From Streptomyces humi (lineage in GTDB: Bacteria > Actinomycetota > Actinomycetes > Streptomycetales > Streptomycetaceae): a DNA stretch of 64,000 nucleotides. The translations under genes were made by a program, and so were the position numbers. Below the pieces are notes generated by a model that did no database searches, was not told the DNA's origin, and worked only from the letters and a program-made list of their open reading frames with translations. Below are positions 51,980-59,878 of this stretch, in pieces. Each line of letters opens with the position of its first letter. Within the stretch, counting starts at the first letter, position 1. The stretch is from the NCBI RefSeq assembly GCF_001005085.2, contig NZ_LBMU02000039.1, positions 62,001-126,000 on the forward strand, written 5' to 3'.

Positions 51980-52969
51980 ATGACCCGCACTCCCGTGAAC
52001 GTCACCGTCACCGGCGCGGCCGGCCAGATCGGTTACGCCCTGCTCTTCCGCATCGCCTCGGGCCAGCTGCTCGGCGCGGACGTGCCGGTCCGGCTCCGCC
52101 TCCTGGAGATCACCCCGGCGCTCAAGGCCGCCGAGGGCACCGCCATGGAGCTCGACGACTGCGCCTTCCCGCTGCTCCAGGGCATCGACATCTCCGACGA
52201 CCCGAACGTCGCGTTCGACGGCGCCAACGTCGCCCTCCTGGTCGGCGCCCGCCCCCGCACCAAGGGCATGGAGCGCGGTGACCTCCTGGAGGCCAACGGC
52301 GGCATCTTCAAGCCGCAGGGCAAGGCCATCAACGACCACGCCGCGGACGACATCAAGGTCCTGGTCGTCGGCAACCCGGCCAACACCAACGCGCTGATCG
52401 CGCAGGCCGCCGCCCCGGACGTACCGGCCGAGCGCTTCACCGCGATGACCCGCCTCGACCACAACCGCGCGCTGACCCAGCTCGCGAAGAAGACGGGCTC
52501 GACGGTCGCCGACATCAAGCGCCTGACCATCTGGGGCAACCACTCCGCCACCCAGTACCCCGACATCTTCCACGCCACGGTGGCCGGCAAGAACGCCGCC
52601 GAGGTCGTCAACGACGAGAAGTGGCTGGCCGAGGAGTTCATCCCGACCGTCGCCAAGCGCGGCGCGGCCATCATCGAGGCCCGTGGCGCGTCCTCGGCCG
52701 CCTCCGCCGCCAACGCCGCGATCGACCACGTCCACACCTGGGTCAACGGCACCGCCGACGGCGACTGGGCCTCCATGGGCATCCCGTCCGACGGCTCCTA
52801 CGGCGTCCCGGAGGGCCTGATCTCCTCCTTCCCCGTCACCACCAAGGACGGCAAGTACGAGATCGTCCAGGGCCTGGAGATCAGCGACTTCTCCCGCGCC
52901 CGCATCGACGCCTCGGTGCAGGAGCTGGCGGAGGAGCGCGAGGCGGTCCGCGCCCTCGGCCTCATCTGA
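51980..52969 (+). CDS. mdh: Malate dehydrogenase
   Basis: 329 residues from the ATG at 51980 (GGAGA upstream). VTVTGAAGQIGYALLFRIASG is the NAD-binding loop of the bacterial/cytosolic-type malate dehydrogenase group; TRLDHNRALTQLAKK and TIWGNHSATQYPD supply the catalytic Asp and His. It oxidises malate to oxaloacetate in the citrate cycle, a companion to sucCD in this window. Monocistronic, bounded by terminators on both sides. Confidence 0.97.
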   Translation: MTRTPVNVTVTGAAGQIGYALLFRIASGQLLGADVPVRLRLLEITPALKAAEGTAMELDDCAFPLLQGIDISDDPNVAFDGANVALLVGARPRTKGMERGDLLEANGGIFKPQGKAINDHAADDIKVLVVGNPANTNALIAQAAAPDVPAERFTAMTRLDHNRALTQLAKKTGSTVADIKRLTIWGNHSATQYPDIFHATVAGKNAAEVVNDEKWLAEEFIPTVAKRGAAIIEARGASSAASAANAAIDHVHTWVNGTADGDWASMGIPSDGSYGVPEGLISSFPVTTKDGKYEIVQGLEISDFSRARIDASVQELAEEREAVRALGLI

Positions 52970-52984
52970 GCCGACCCGCGGCCC

Positions 52985-53022
52985 ACGGGCCCCGATCCGG
53001 TTTCGTCCGGATCGGGGCCCGT
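52985..53022 (+). terminator. mdh terminator
   Basis: Perfect 16-bp stem ACGGGCCCCGATCCGG (52985-53000) with 53007-53022, loop TTTCGT, then TCCCGTTTTC. Confidence 0.95.
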
Positions 53023-53082
53023 TCCCGTTTTCGCCGCTACCGTCGAAAGCGGTACTCGGCGCTGTGAATCGGGGGGTTCGCG

Positions 53083-54438
53083 ATGGTCCGCTGGAACAAG
53101 GAGCACGACGGGAGAGACCGGCAGGGGGACCCGGGGCGCGACGGAACCGGCCGGGACGGCGGGGACGGCGGGGACGGCCAGGATGGGCCGACCGGTCCGG
53201 CCGCACCCGACCCGCAGGACCGGTGGCGGTCACCGGAGGAGCCGGGGCGGTCGGCCGGGCCGCTGTCCCTGGAGAAGCCGCGAGGAGCGGAGGGACCGGA
53301 GGTGCCGGGGTGGCCGCCGGTGGCTCCGCCCGCCGGAGCGCCCGCGCCGCCGGCCGGGTTCAGAGCATCACCGCCCGCGCTGCCCGACGGGTTCAGGGCA
53401 TCACCGCCCGGCCCGCCGGACACGTTCCCGGCTTCGCCGCCCGCGCCGCCAGCCGGGTTCAGGGCATCACCGCCCGCGCTGCCCGACGGGTTCAGGGCAT
53501 CGCCGCCCGGCCCGCCGGACACGTTCCCGGCTTCGCCGCCCGCGCCGCCGGACAGGTTCAGGGCATCACCGCCCGCGCTGCCCGACGGGTTTCCGGTGCC
53601 GGCGTCGGGGCTGCCGGATCTGCCCACCCTGGCGGCACTGCCCGCCACGTCCCCGCTGTCCCCGGACCGGGGTGACGGCTACACTCCGCCGCCCTGGTCG
53701 GATACCTCGCGGCTGCCCGCCACGCCGCCGCCCACCGGATCCGCCCGGGGCGGGCGCTCCCGCCAAGTGGCCCTCGCCGTCCTCGTGTTCGTGGTCGTCG
53801 CCGGGCTGTCCGGGCTCGGCGTCTGGTACTTCGGCCGGGACAGCGGCACCGGCGGCACCGGCGGCGCCGCGGCACCGAGCGCCGGTGACAGCGTGAAGTC
53901 GTCGGCGCCCGGGTCCCGTCCGCCCACGACCGCCGGCCCCACTCCCAGCACCACCCCCACGCCCGGACAGACCCCGGCCGTCCCCTCCGGGTACCGCGTC
54001 GTGCACGACCCCGTCGGCTACACCCTCGACGTTCCCGAGGGGTGGACCCGGCGCCAGGTGCAGGGCGAGAAGGCGCCGGTCGTGTACTACGACTCCCCGT
54101 CCGACGGAAGGCAGTTGCAGATCTTCGCCCTCTCCGAGGACACCCCGGCCGAATCGCTCGACCTCGCCGAGAACGACCCCGGCTACGGGTACGCGAAGCA
54201 GCCGGGCTACCGGGCCGGGCAGCGCACCTCCGGAGCCACCTGGGCCGAGCTGTCGTACCGCTACGACGACGCGGACAAGGGGCCCAGGCAGGTCGTCGAC
54301 CACCGTTTCCAGGCCGCCGACGGCACGCTGTACGCCGTCCGCTCCAGCGGTCCCGAGAGCCTCGCCGCCGCACGGGTCCGAGGTCCGCTCACCGCGGCCG
54401 TCGACTCCTTCTGCCCCACCGGCGCCCCGTGTTCCTGA
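53083..54438 (+). CDS. Proline-rich single-pass protein with outer domain (paralogue of 59879-61366)
   Basis: 451 residues; GGGGGG six bases before the ATG. Residues 1-85 are charged and disordered, 86-170 are eleven-residue Pro-rich repeats (PPALPDGFRAS type), one span lies at 229-250, then a Thr/Pro linker and an outer domain from about 303 (PSGYRVVHDPVGYTLDVPEGW... to CPTGAPCS). The same outer domain ends the protein at 59879-61366. Probable sensor or wall-interacting protein; no catalytic motif. Confidence 0.82.
   Translation: MVRWNKEHDGRDRQGDPGRDGTGRDGGDGGDGQDGPTGPAAPDPQDRWRSPEEPGRSAGPLSLEKPRGAEGPEVPGWPPVAPPAGAPAPPAGFRASPPALPDGFRASPPGPPDTFPASPPAPPAGFRASPPALPDGFRASPPGPPDTFPASPPAPPDRFRASPPALPDGFPVPASGLPDLPTLAALPATSPLSPDRGDGYTPPPWSDTSRLPATPPPTGSARGGRSRQVALAVLVFVVVAGLSGLGVWYFGRDSGTGGTGGAAAPSAGDSVKSSAPGSRPPTTAGPTPSTTPTPGQTPAVPSGYRVVHDPVGYTLDVPEGWTRRQVQGEKAPVVYYDSPSDGRQLQIFALSEDTPAESLDLAENDPGYGYAKQPGYRAGQRTSGATWAELSYRYDDADKGPRQVVDHRFQAADGTLYAVRSSGPESLAAARVRGPLTAAVDSFCPTGAPCS
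53338..53592 (+). repeat. 33-bp coding tandem repeats (11-residue Pro-rich units)
   Basis: About eight units, alternating three variants (PPAPPAGFRAS, PPALPDGFRAS, PPGPPDTFPAS), so a higher-order 99-bp period is also present. In frame throughout. Confidence 0.92.
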
Positions 54439-54441
54439 GCG

Positions 54442-55128
54442 TCACTCCATCCCCTTCTTCCCCGGCGTCCAGAACGGCTTGGTGAGCACGGCCCGCCGGT
54501 CCCACCCCACCTCCTGGACCAGCACCTTCCGCACCGCCTGCACGGTCCGCGCCTCCCCGGCCACGTACGCCACCCCACCGGGCGCGGGAGCGAGCCGCCG
54601 TACCGCGTCCGGCAGCGCCGTCCCGCCCCGGAGCGTCCAGTCGAGGCGGTCGCCGTGGGCCACGGGCAGACGGTCCGCGGCGGTCGCGGTCTCCACGCAG
54701 CCGGAGACCTCGGCGTCCGCCGGCAGCGCCGCGAGCATCGCGCCGAAGGCCACCGAGGCCGTCTCGTCGCCGACGAAGACGTGGTGGGCGGCCTCGGGGC
54801 GGAGCGTGAACGTGCCCTCGGGGCGGCGCAGCCGGACCTGCTCGCCCGGTCCGACGGTGCGCCCCCAGTGGGCCCCCGGACCGCCCTCGGGGTGGTCAAG
54901 CACGCACAACTCGACGACGCCGGAGGGGTCGTGGCGCCACACGGAGTACGTCCGCAGGGTCAGCCCGCCCACCAGGACCCGGACCTGCTGCCCCGGGCGG
55001 ACGTCCAGTCCGGCGAGCTGGTCGCCGTCGATGCGCAGACGGCGCATCCGCGGCGTGAGCTGCTCGGTCTCCGTGACGGTGCCGCGCAGGGTCAGCAGAT
55101 CGAGGACGGGGTTCAGCAGAGTGGGCAT
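54442..55128 (-). CDS. Siderophore-interacting protein (ferric-siderophore reductase)
   Basis: 228 residues; GGAG five bases before the ATG. TPRMRRLRIDGDQLAGLDVRPGQQVRV and LRTYSVWRHD form the FAD-binding barrel; HWGRTVGPGEQVRLRRPEGTF and VFVGDETASVAFGAML mark the SIP-type C-terminal domain; the end KPFWTPGKKGME is typical of ViuB/SIP proteins. It reduces ferric siderophores in the cytoplasm to release iron. Cotranscribed with or close behind the MFS gene on the same strand. Confidence 0.9.
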   Translation of the reverse strand: MPTLLNPVLDLLTLRGTVTETEQLTPRMRRLRIDGDQLAGLDVRPGQQVRVLVGGLTLRTYSVWRHDPSGVVELCVLDHPEGGPGAHWGRTVGPGEQVRLRRPEGTFTLRPEAAHHVFVGDETASVAFGAMLAALPADAEVSGCVETATAADRLPVAHGDRLDWTLRGGTALPDAVRRLAPAPGGVAYVAGEARTVQAVRKVLVQEVGWDRRAVLTKPFWTPGKKGME

Positions 55129-55166
55129 GGGGGCTCCTGGACCGGCCGTGTCGTGAAGGGAGTTGC

Positions 55167-56570
55167 TCAGGCACCGGACGAACGCGACAGTACGCGTTTC
55201 CGGCCGGACGCGATACTGCGTGTCGGGGTCCGGCCGCCGTATCCGGCCACCACGACCGCGGTCGCCGCGAGCACCAGCAGCGCGACCGTGCGCAGCGCCG
55301 GGCCCATGCCCGTCGCGAGGCCGGAGTGGGCGGACAGCACCGTGCCGGTGACCGCGACCCCGAGGGCCGCGCCGGTCTCCCGGGCGGTGGTGGCGAGACC
55401 GGAGCCGAGGCCCGCCTGGTGCGGCGGGAGCGAGGTGACGACACCGAGGGTCAGGGCCGGCATGGACAGCCCGGTGCCGGCCGAGATGACCAGCAGCCAG
55501 CAGGCGTACACCCCGTACGGCGTGGCCGCGCCGACGGTGGACGCGCCGAGCAGGCCGAGGCCGATCAGGGCGAGCCCGGCGCCGACGACCGCGCGCGGCC
55601 GGCCGGCCCAGCGGGCGGCGACCCTCGGGACCAGCGCCATGCCGATCGTCAACGGCATGATCGCGACCCCGGTGACGGCCGCGTCGTAGCCCTTGACGCC
55701 TTGCAGGTACTGGGAGTTGAGGAAGAACAGGGAGAACAGTCCGAAGAAGCCGGTGGCCGTGCCGAGGGTCGCGGAGCGCAGCCGGGCGGACCGGAACACC
55801 CGGGGGTCGAAGAGGGGCTTCGGCGAGCGCAGCGCGTGGGCCGTGAAACCGCCGGCCAGCACGCCGCCCGCCGTGAACGCGCCGAGGATGGCGGCGGAGG
55901 TCCAGCCGTACGTCGGGCCCTCGATGATGCCGAACAGCACCGCCACCAGTCCCGTGGTCAGGAGCAGGGTGCCGAGCGGGTCCAGGTTGCTGTGCGCGGA
56001 GCGCTCGGTGCGCGGGGTGGTGACGGCGACCGCGAGGGCGAGGAGGGCGGCGAGCGGCACCATCGCCGCGAACAGGGCCCGCCAGGACAGGAACTGGCCG
56101 ATCAGCCCGCCGCCCATGTTGCCGGCCGCGCCGCCCAGGCCGATCGCCAGGGTCCAGGAGGCCAGCGCGCGGGCCCGGTGCTCCGGTGCGGCCAGGTGCA
56201 TCAGGAGCGACAGGGTGGCCGGGGTGATCAGGGCCGCCCCGGCACCGGACAGGCCGCGGCCCGCGATCAGCACGGCGGGGTCGGGCGCGAGCGCGCTGGT
56301 GGCGGCACCCGCCGCGAACAGCGTGAGACCCGCGAGCAGGGCGCCCTTGCGGCCGTACCGGTCACCGGCCGCGCCGGCGGGGACCAGCAGACCGGCGAAG
56401 GCGATGACGTACGCGTCGACGGTCCACAGGATCTCGCTGTGCGACGGGTGCAGGGACGACGCGGCCAGTTCGGGGATGAGCAGGTTGATGGCGGCGACCA
56501 TGCTCTGCGCGACCAGCACGCAGGCGCACAGGACGAGCAGGACAGGTCGTTTCAGGGCGTGCGGGGGCAC
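55167..56570 (-). CDS. MFS drug/proton antiporter, 14-span (DHA2-like)
   Basis: 467 residues from the GTG at 56570, where GGGAGGAG lies just upstream; an upstream GTG at 56615 has no ribosome site. About fourteen spans. Motif A is GDRYGRKGALL (loop 2-3) and motif C is the Gly/Pro-rich LAIGLGGAAGNMGGGLIG. The closest type is the EmrB/QacA exporters. The divergent LysR gene probably controls it, and the downstream siderophore reductase hints at possible siderophore or drug export. Confidence 0.9.
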   Translation of the reverse strand: MPPHALKRPVLLVLCACVLVAQSMVAAINLLIPELAASSLHPSHSEILWTVDAYVIAFAGLLVPAGAAGDRYGRKGALLAGLTLFAAGAATSALAPDPAVLIAGRGLSGAGAALITPATLSLLMHLAAPEHRARALASWTLAIGLGGAAGNMGGGLIGQFLSWRALFAAMVPLAALLALAVAVTTPRTERSAHSNLDPLGTLLLTTGLVAVLFGIIEGPTYGWTSAAILGAFTAGGVLAGGFTAHALRSPKPLFDPRVFRSARLRSATLGTATGFFGLFSLFFLNSQYLQGVKGYDAAVTGVAIMPLTIGMALVPRVAARWAGRPRAVVGAGLALIGLGLLGASTVGAATPYGVYACWLLVISAGTGLSMPALTLGVVTSLPPHQAGLGSGLATTARETGAALGVAVTGTVLSAHSGLATGMGPALRTVALLVLAATAVVVAGYGGRTPTRSIASGRKRVLSRSSGA

Positions 56571-56644
56571 GGCTCCTCCCGGGGAGCTGATGGGTGGTGT
56601 GGGATGCCCTGTCACCGTAGGCTCGGCACTGACCTGCTTTCCAG

Positions 56645-56657
56645 TGCAACTTGTGCA
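56645..56657. promoter_or_regulatory. LysR-type T-N11-A box
   Basis: TGCAACTTGTGCA between the divergent MFS and LysR genes, 15 bases before the LysR start; fits the T-N11-A rule, though the arms are imperfect. Confidence 0.45.
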
Positions 56658-56671
56658 AGGGATGACTGCGT

Positions 56672-57652
56672 ATGACGCAATCCGCGGCCGAACCGGCGGC
56701 GGGCGGCCCCCCGGGGCCCGGCGGCCTCGACCTGAACCTGCTGGTCGCCCTGGACGTGCTCCTCGAGGAGCAGAGCGTGCAGGGCGCCGCCCGGCGGCTG
56801 CACCTGTCCGAGCCCGCGATGAGCCGCACCCTCGGCCGGGTCCGCAAGGCCCTCGGCGATCCGGTGCTGGTGCGCGCCGGGCGCCGGATGGTGCCCACCC
56901 CGCACGCGCTGGCCGTACGAGCCGAGGTGAGCGCGGTGGTGGAGCGGGCGCGGGCGCTGTTCGCGCCGGGCCGGGACACCGACCTGCGGACCGTCTCCCG
57001 CACCCTCACGATCATCGGCCACGACGTGATCGCCGGCGCCCTCGGCCCGGCCCTGTTCGCCCGGGCCGCCGCGGAGGCTCCGGGCATCCGCATCCGCTTC
57101 CTCGCCGAGAGCCACGTCGACGCGCCGGTCCTGCGGCACGGCACCGCCGACCTGGAGGTCGGGGCGATCGACACGGCCCTGCCCGAGGTGCACGTGGAGC
57201 GGCTGTACGAGGACCGGATGCTCGGTGTCGTACGGGCCGGGCACCCGCTCCTCGACGGCGAACCGACCCCCGAGCGGTACGCGACCGTGGCCGGCCACCT
57301 GAACGTCTCGCGGCGCGGCAGGCTGCACGGCCCGGTGGACGCGGCACTGGCCGAACTCGGCCTGGAGCGCCGGGTGGTGGGCACCGTCGGCACCTTCCCG
57401 GCCTCGCTCTTCGTGGTCCGTGACTCCGACCTGATCGGCCTGATCAGCTCCTGGAGCGTGCCGCTGGCCGACGCGCTCGGCCTGGTCACCTTCGAGGTGC
57501 CGCTGCCGCTGCCGCCGATGGCCGTCGGGCTGGCCTGGCACCCCCGTCACGACGCCGACCCGGCGCACGCCTGGCTGCGGCGCCGCGTACGGGAGCTGAT
57601 GGCGGCGGGGCGGGCCGCACAGGACCGCCGGCCGACTTCTGACCAGCGGTGA
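56672..57652 (+). CDS. LysR-family transcriptional regulator
   Basis: 326 residues. The N-terminal winged HTH reads LDLNLLVALDVLLEEQSVQGAARRLHLSEPAMSRTLGRVRKALGDPVLVRAGRRMVPT (19-75), typical of the NodD/NahR-like branch. The periplasmic-binding-like effector domain fills 95-310. Divergent from the MFS gene, with a T-N11-A box between, so the exporter is the likely target. Ligand unknown. Confidence 0.93.
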   Translation: MTQSAAEPAAGGPPGPGGLDLNLLVALDVLLEEQSVQGAARRLHLSEPAMSRTLGRVRKALGDPVLVRAGRRMVPTPHALAVRAEVSAVVERARALFAPGRDTDLRTVSRTLTIIGHDVIAGALGPALFARAAAEAPGIRIRFLAESHVDAPVLRHGTADLEVGAIDTALPEVHVERLYEDRMLGVVRAGHPLLDGEPTPERYATVAGHLNVSRRGRLHGPVDAALAELGLERRVVGTVGTFPASLFVVRDSDLIGLISSWSVPLADALGLVTFEVPLPLPPMAVGLAWHPRHDADPAHAWLRRRVRELMAAGRAAQDRRPTSDQR

Positions 57653-57752
57653 CTTCGGTGAATTCCGTATCGCGGGTCACGGTCGTCCCCCTATGCTGAT
57701 GGCCTGTCAACTCGCCGTCTGACAACGCACACCACACGCATCGGGGGATCGC

Positions 57753-59528
57753 GTGAGCACTGCTTACGTGCCACAGCAGCCGCAACAGCCGCAACAGCCA
57801 CAGCCGTCGGGTTCCGCCGGGGCGCCGCCCGCACTGCCGCCCACGCCTCCGTACGCCAGCGAGGCCACCCGGCTGCTGTGCGCGGGGACCTATCTGGACT
57901 CCGGCTACCGGGACCGGGTCATCGAGGAACTCCAGCTCAACGAGCAGCGGATCGCGGCCCCCTCGCTCGGCTTCGACGCGGCCCGCGTCCTCGCCCACGC
58001 GCTGCGCGCCCGCCGTCAGGAACTGCTCTGGGCCGCCGCGATACTCGGGCTGTGGGCGGTCGGGCTGCCGCTCAGCGGCTGGCTGCTCGCGTTCTTCCTG
58101 CTGCCCAGCATCGCGCTCGCCGTGGCCCCCTGGATCGACGGGTTCACCGTGGTGCCCCCGCTGTACCGCCTGATCGCGGCCTTCCTGGTGCGCTGGTGGG
58201 GCCGCGTGTTCTTCACGATCGCCCTGGTGCTGACCCTGGTCATCGCCTTCGGCGGCGGCTCGGACGCGGGCTCGTCCTCCGGTTCGTACAACTCGTACGA
58301 CTCGTACGACAGTTATTCCGGCTCGTCGCCCGGCTGGGGCGACCTGCTCGTCCCTGGCCTCAGTGACATCGGCGGCCTGGCGAAACCCTGGCACGCCTGG
58401 CTGGCGCTCGCCGCGCTGGCCGGCATCGCCCTGTGCGAGCACGCCCAGCGCACCCGGTTCACCCGGGTCCTGGCCGCCGAGCTCTCCCCGCAGCGCTTCC
58501 CGGACGCGGCCAACGACCCCGCCGAGAAGGCGGAGAACCCGCGCTTCCAGCGGCTCAAGCAGCGCATCCGCGTCGAACAGGACGCGCCGCTGATCATCTA
58601 CAACGAGGCCGACCCGTTCTGCGGGGCCGGGGCCGCCTACAGCACCTGGGTGCTCGCCGTCGAACTCCGGCGCGACGAACTGAAGAAGGAGCAGCAGCCG
58701 ATCGGCAACCGGGCGATCCTGGAGCGGATCCGCCCGCTGCTCGAACAGCTGCGCATCCCCGCGGAGTACGCCGGGCACGGCGTCCGCGACCGGCTGCGCC
58801 AGCTGGAGATCGACGAGTGCGTGTTCCTGCCCGCCGAGGGGCTGCCCAGCCGGGACCAGGCGCCGTACACCGCGCAGGCCTTCGAGGAGCACCGGGCGCG
58901 GGCCGTCGAGGAGGGCGGCGAGAAGCGCCGGCACTTCCTGCGCATCCGCGTCGGCGGCTGGGAGGAGGAACTCGTCGTCACGGTGTTCGTGCGCCTCCAC
59001 ACCCAGGGCCGGATGCTCGTGCTGGAGGTCGCCCCGCACGTCCTGACGCCAATCCGCGCGGACTTCAAGGACGCCGACCGCACCGCCCACCGGTTCCGGA
59101 ACAACAACTGGCTCGGCAAGTCCGCCGCAGCGGCGGTCCGGGTCCCCGGCTCCGTGGGCCGTTCCCTCGCGCAGCTGGCCCGGGGCGTGGTGTACGTGTG
59201 GCGGCTGCTGACCGGCGGCCACGCGGGCGCGCTGCCCGAAGGGCCGGCGCTGTCCGTGCGCGAACTGGGTGCGGTGGAGGTCGGCTCCCACTTCCAGGAG
59301 ATGGACGTGGTCCGCTACCTGCGCAGCATCCAGGACCGGGTGGCGCACGGGGTACGGGCCGCGCTCGCCGAAGCCGGGTACGAGACCGGCGAGTTCGTCC
59401 AGAAGATCGTCAATGTCAGCAACGACGTGAGCATCGGCCGCGTCGAGAACTCCACGTTCGCGGTCGGCAGCCACGCCACCGCGTCCGGCGCCGCGCAGCA
59501 GAAGGGGGCCGACAGCAATGGCCAGTGA
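57753..59528 (+). CDS. Membrane protein with large cytosolic domain and C-terminal amyloid-like motif
   Basis: 591 residues; GGGGGA four bases before the GTG. A Gln/Pro-rich head (1-40), helical region, spans near 88-130, 140-166 and 211-226 with a SYNSYDSYDSYSGSS linker, then a soluble alpha/beta domain (250-545) ending VRYLRSIQDRVAHGV. The last 38 residues are different: NVSNDVSIGRVENSTFAVG followed by SHATAS, which matches the start of the next protein. The overlap of 11 bases with that gene couples them. Function unknown; a signalling partner pair is inferred. Confidence 0.8.
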   Translation: MSTAYVPQQPQQPQQPQPSGSAGAPPALPPTPPYASEATRLLCAGTYLDSGYRDRVIEELQLNEQRIAAPSLGFDAARVLAHALRARRQELLWAAAILGLWAVGLPLSGWLLAFFLLPSIALAVAPWIDGFTVVPPLYRLIAAFLVRWWGRVFFTIALVLTLVIAFGGGSDAGSSSGSYNSYDSYDSYSGSSPGWGDLLVPGLSDIGGLAKPWHAWLALAALAGIALCEHAQRTRFTRVLAAELSPQRFPDAANDPAEKAENPRFQRLKQRIRVEQDAPLIIYNEADPFCGAGAAYSTWVLAVELRRDELKKEQQPIGNRAILERIRPLLEQLRIPAEYAGHGVRDRLRQLEIDECVFLPAEGLPSRDQAPYTAQAFEEHRARAVEEGGEKRRHFLRIRVGGWEEELVVTVFVRLHTQGRMLVLEVAPHVLTPIRADFKDADRTAHRFRNNNWLGKSAAAAVRVPGSVGRSLAQLARGVVYVWRLLTGGHAGALPEGPALSVRELGAVEVGSHFQEMDVVRYLRSIQDRVAHGVRAALAEAGYETGEFVQKIVNVSNDVSIGRVENSTFAVGSHATASGAAQQKGADSNGQ

Positions 59529-59868
59529 AGAGCCGCGGGTCACCATGGGGAACGTGTCCGGGAGCACGTTCGCCATCGGCAGCCACGCACACGCCGAGAG
59601 CCACCACCACGGGGCCGGCGGCTCCGGGACCGACGAGGAACTCCTCGCCGCCGTACGGGACCTGCGCGCCGACCTGGCGCGGGTGCGGGGCACGGAGCAG
59701 ACGGCCGTGCTGGGCACGGCGCTCGCCGAGACGGAGGACGAGATCACCAGCACGGGGCAGGCGGGGCCGACCCGCCGGGAGCGTCTGCGGGAGCTGCTCG
59801 CCGACTCCCAGGCGCTGCTGAGCGTGCTGGCCTCGGCGGGCGCCCTGGCCGGCCTGCTGGGGATGTGA
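59518..59868 (+). CDS. Small partner protein with N-terminal amyloid-like motif
   Basis: 116 residues; ATG overlaps the previous gene by 11 bases. Residues 9-24 (TMGNVSGSTFAIGSHA) repeat the pattern found at the C-terminus of the upstream protein (GRVENSTFAVGSHA); a His-rich spacer follows, then a coiled-coil helix (DEELLAAVRDLRADLARVRGTEQ) and a hydrophobic end (LLSVLASAGALAGLLGM). The shared V-x-x-STFA-x-GSHA motif resembles bacterial amyloid signalling sequences that let two proteins template each other. Likely an adaptor for the membrane protein. Confidence 0.78.
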   Translation: MASEEPRVTMGNVSGSTFAIGSHAHAESHHHGAGGSGTDEELLAAVRDLRADLARVRGTEQTAVLGTALAETEDEITSTGQAGPTRRERLRELLADSQALLSVLASAGALAGLLGM

Positions 59869-59878
59869 GAGGGCGACG

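Noticed and set aside
56645..56657. Terminator-like role of the LysR-region dyad
   Set aside because: The arms are imperfect and short and lie upstream of both divergent starts; an operator reading fits better.
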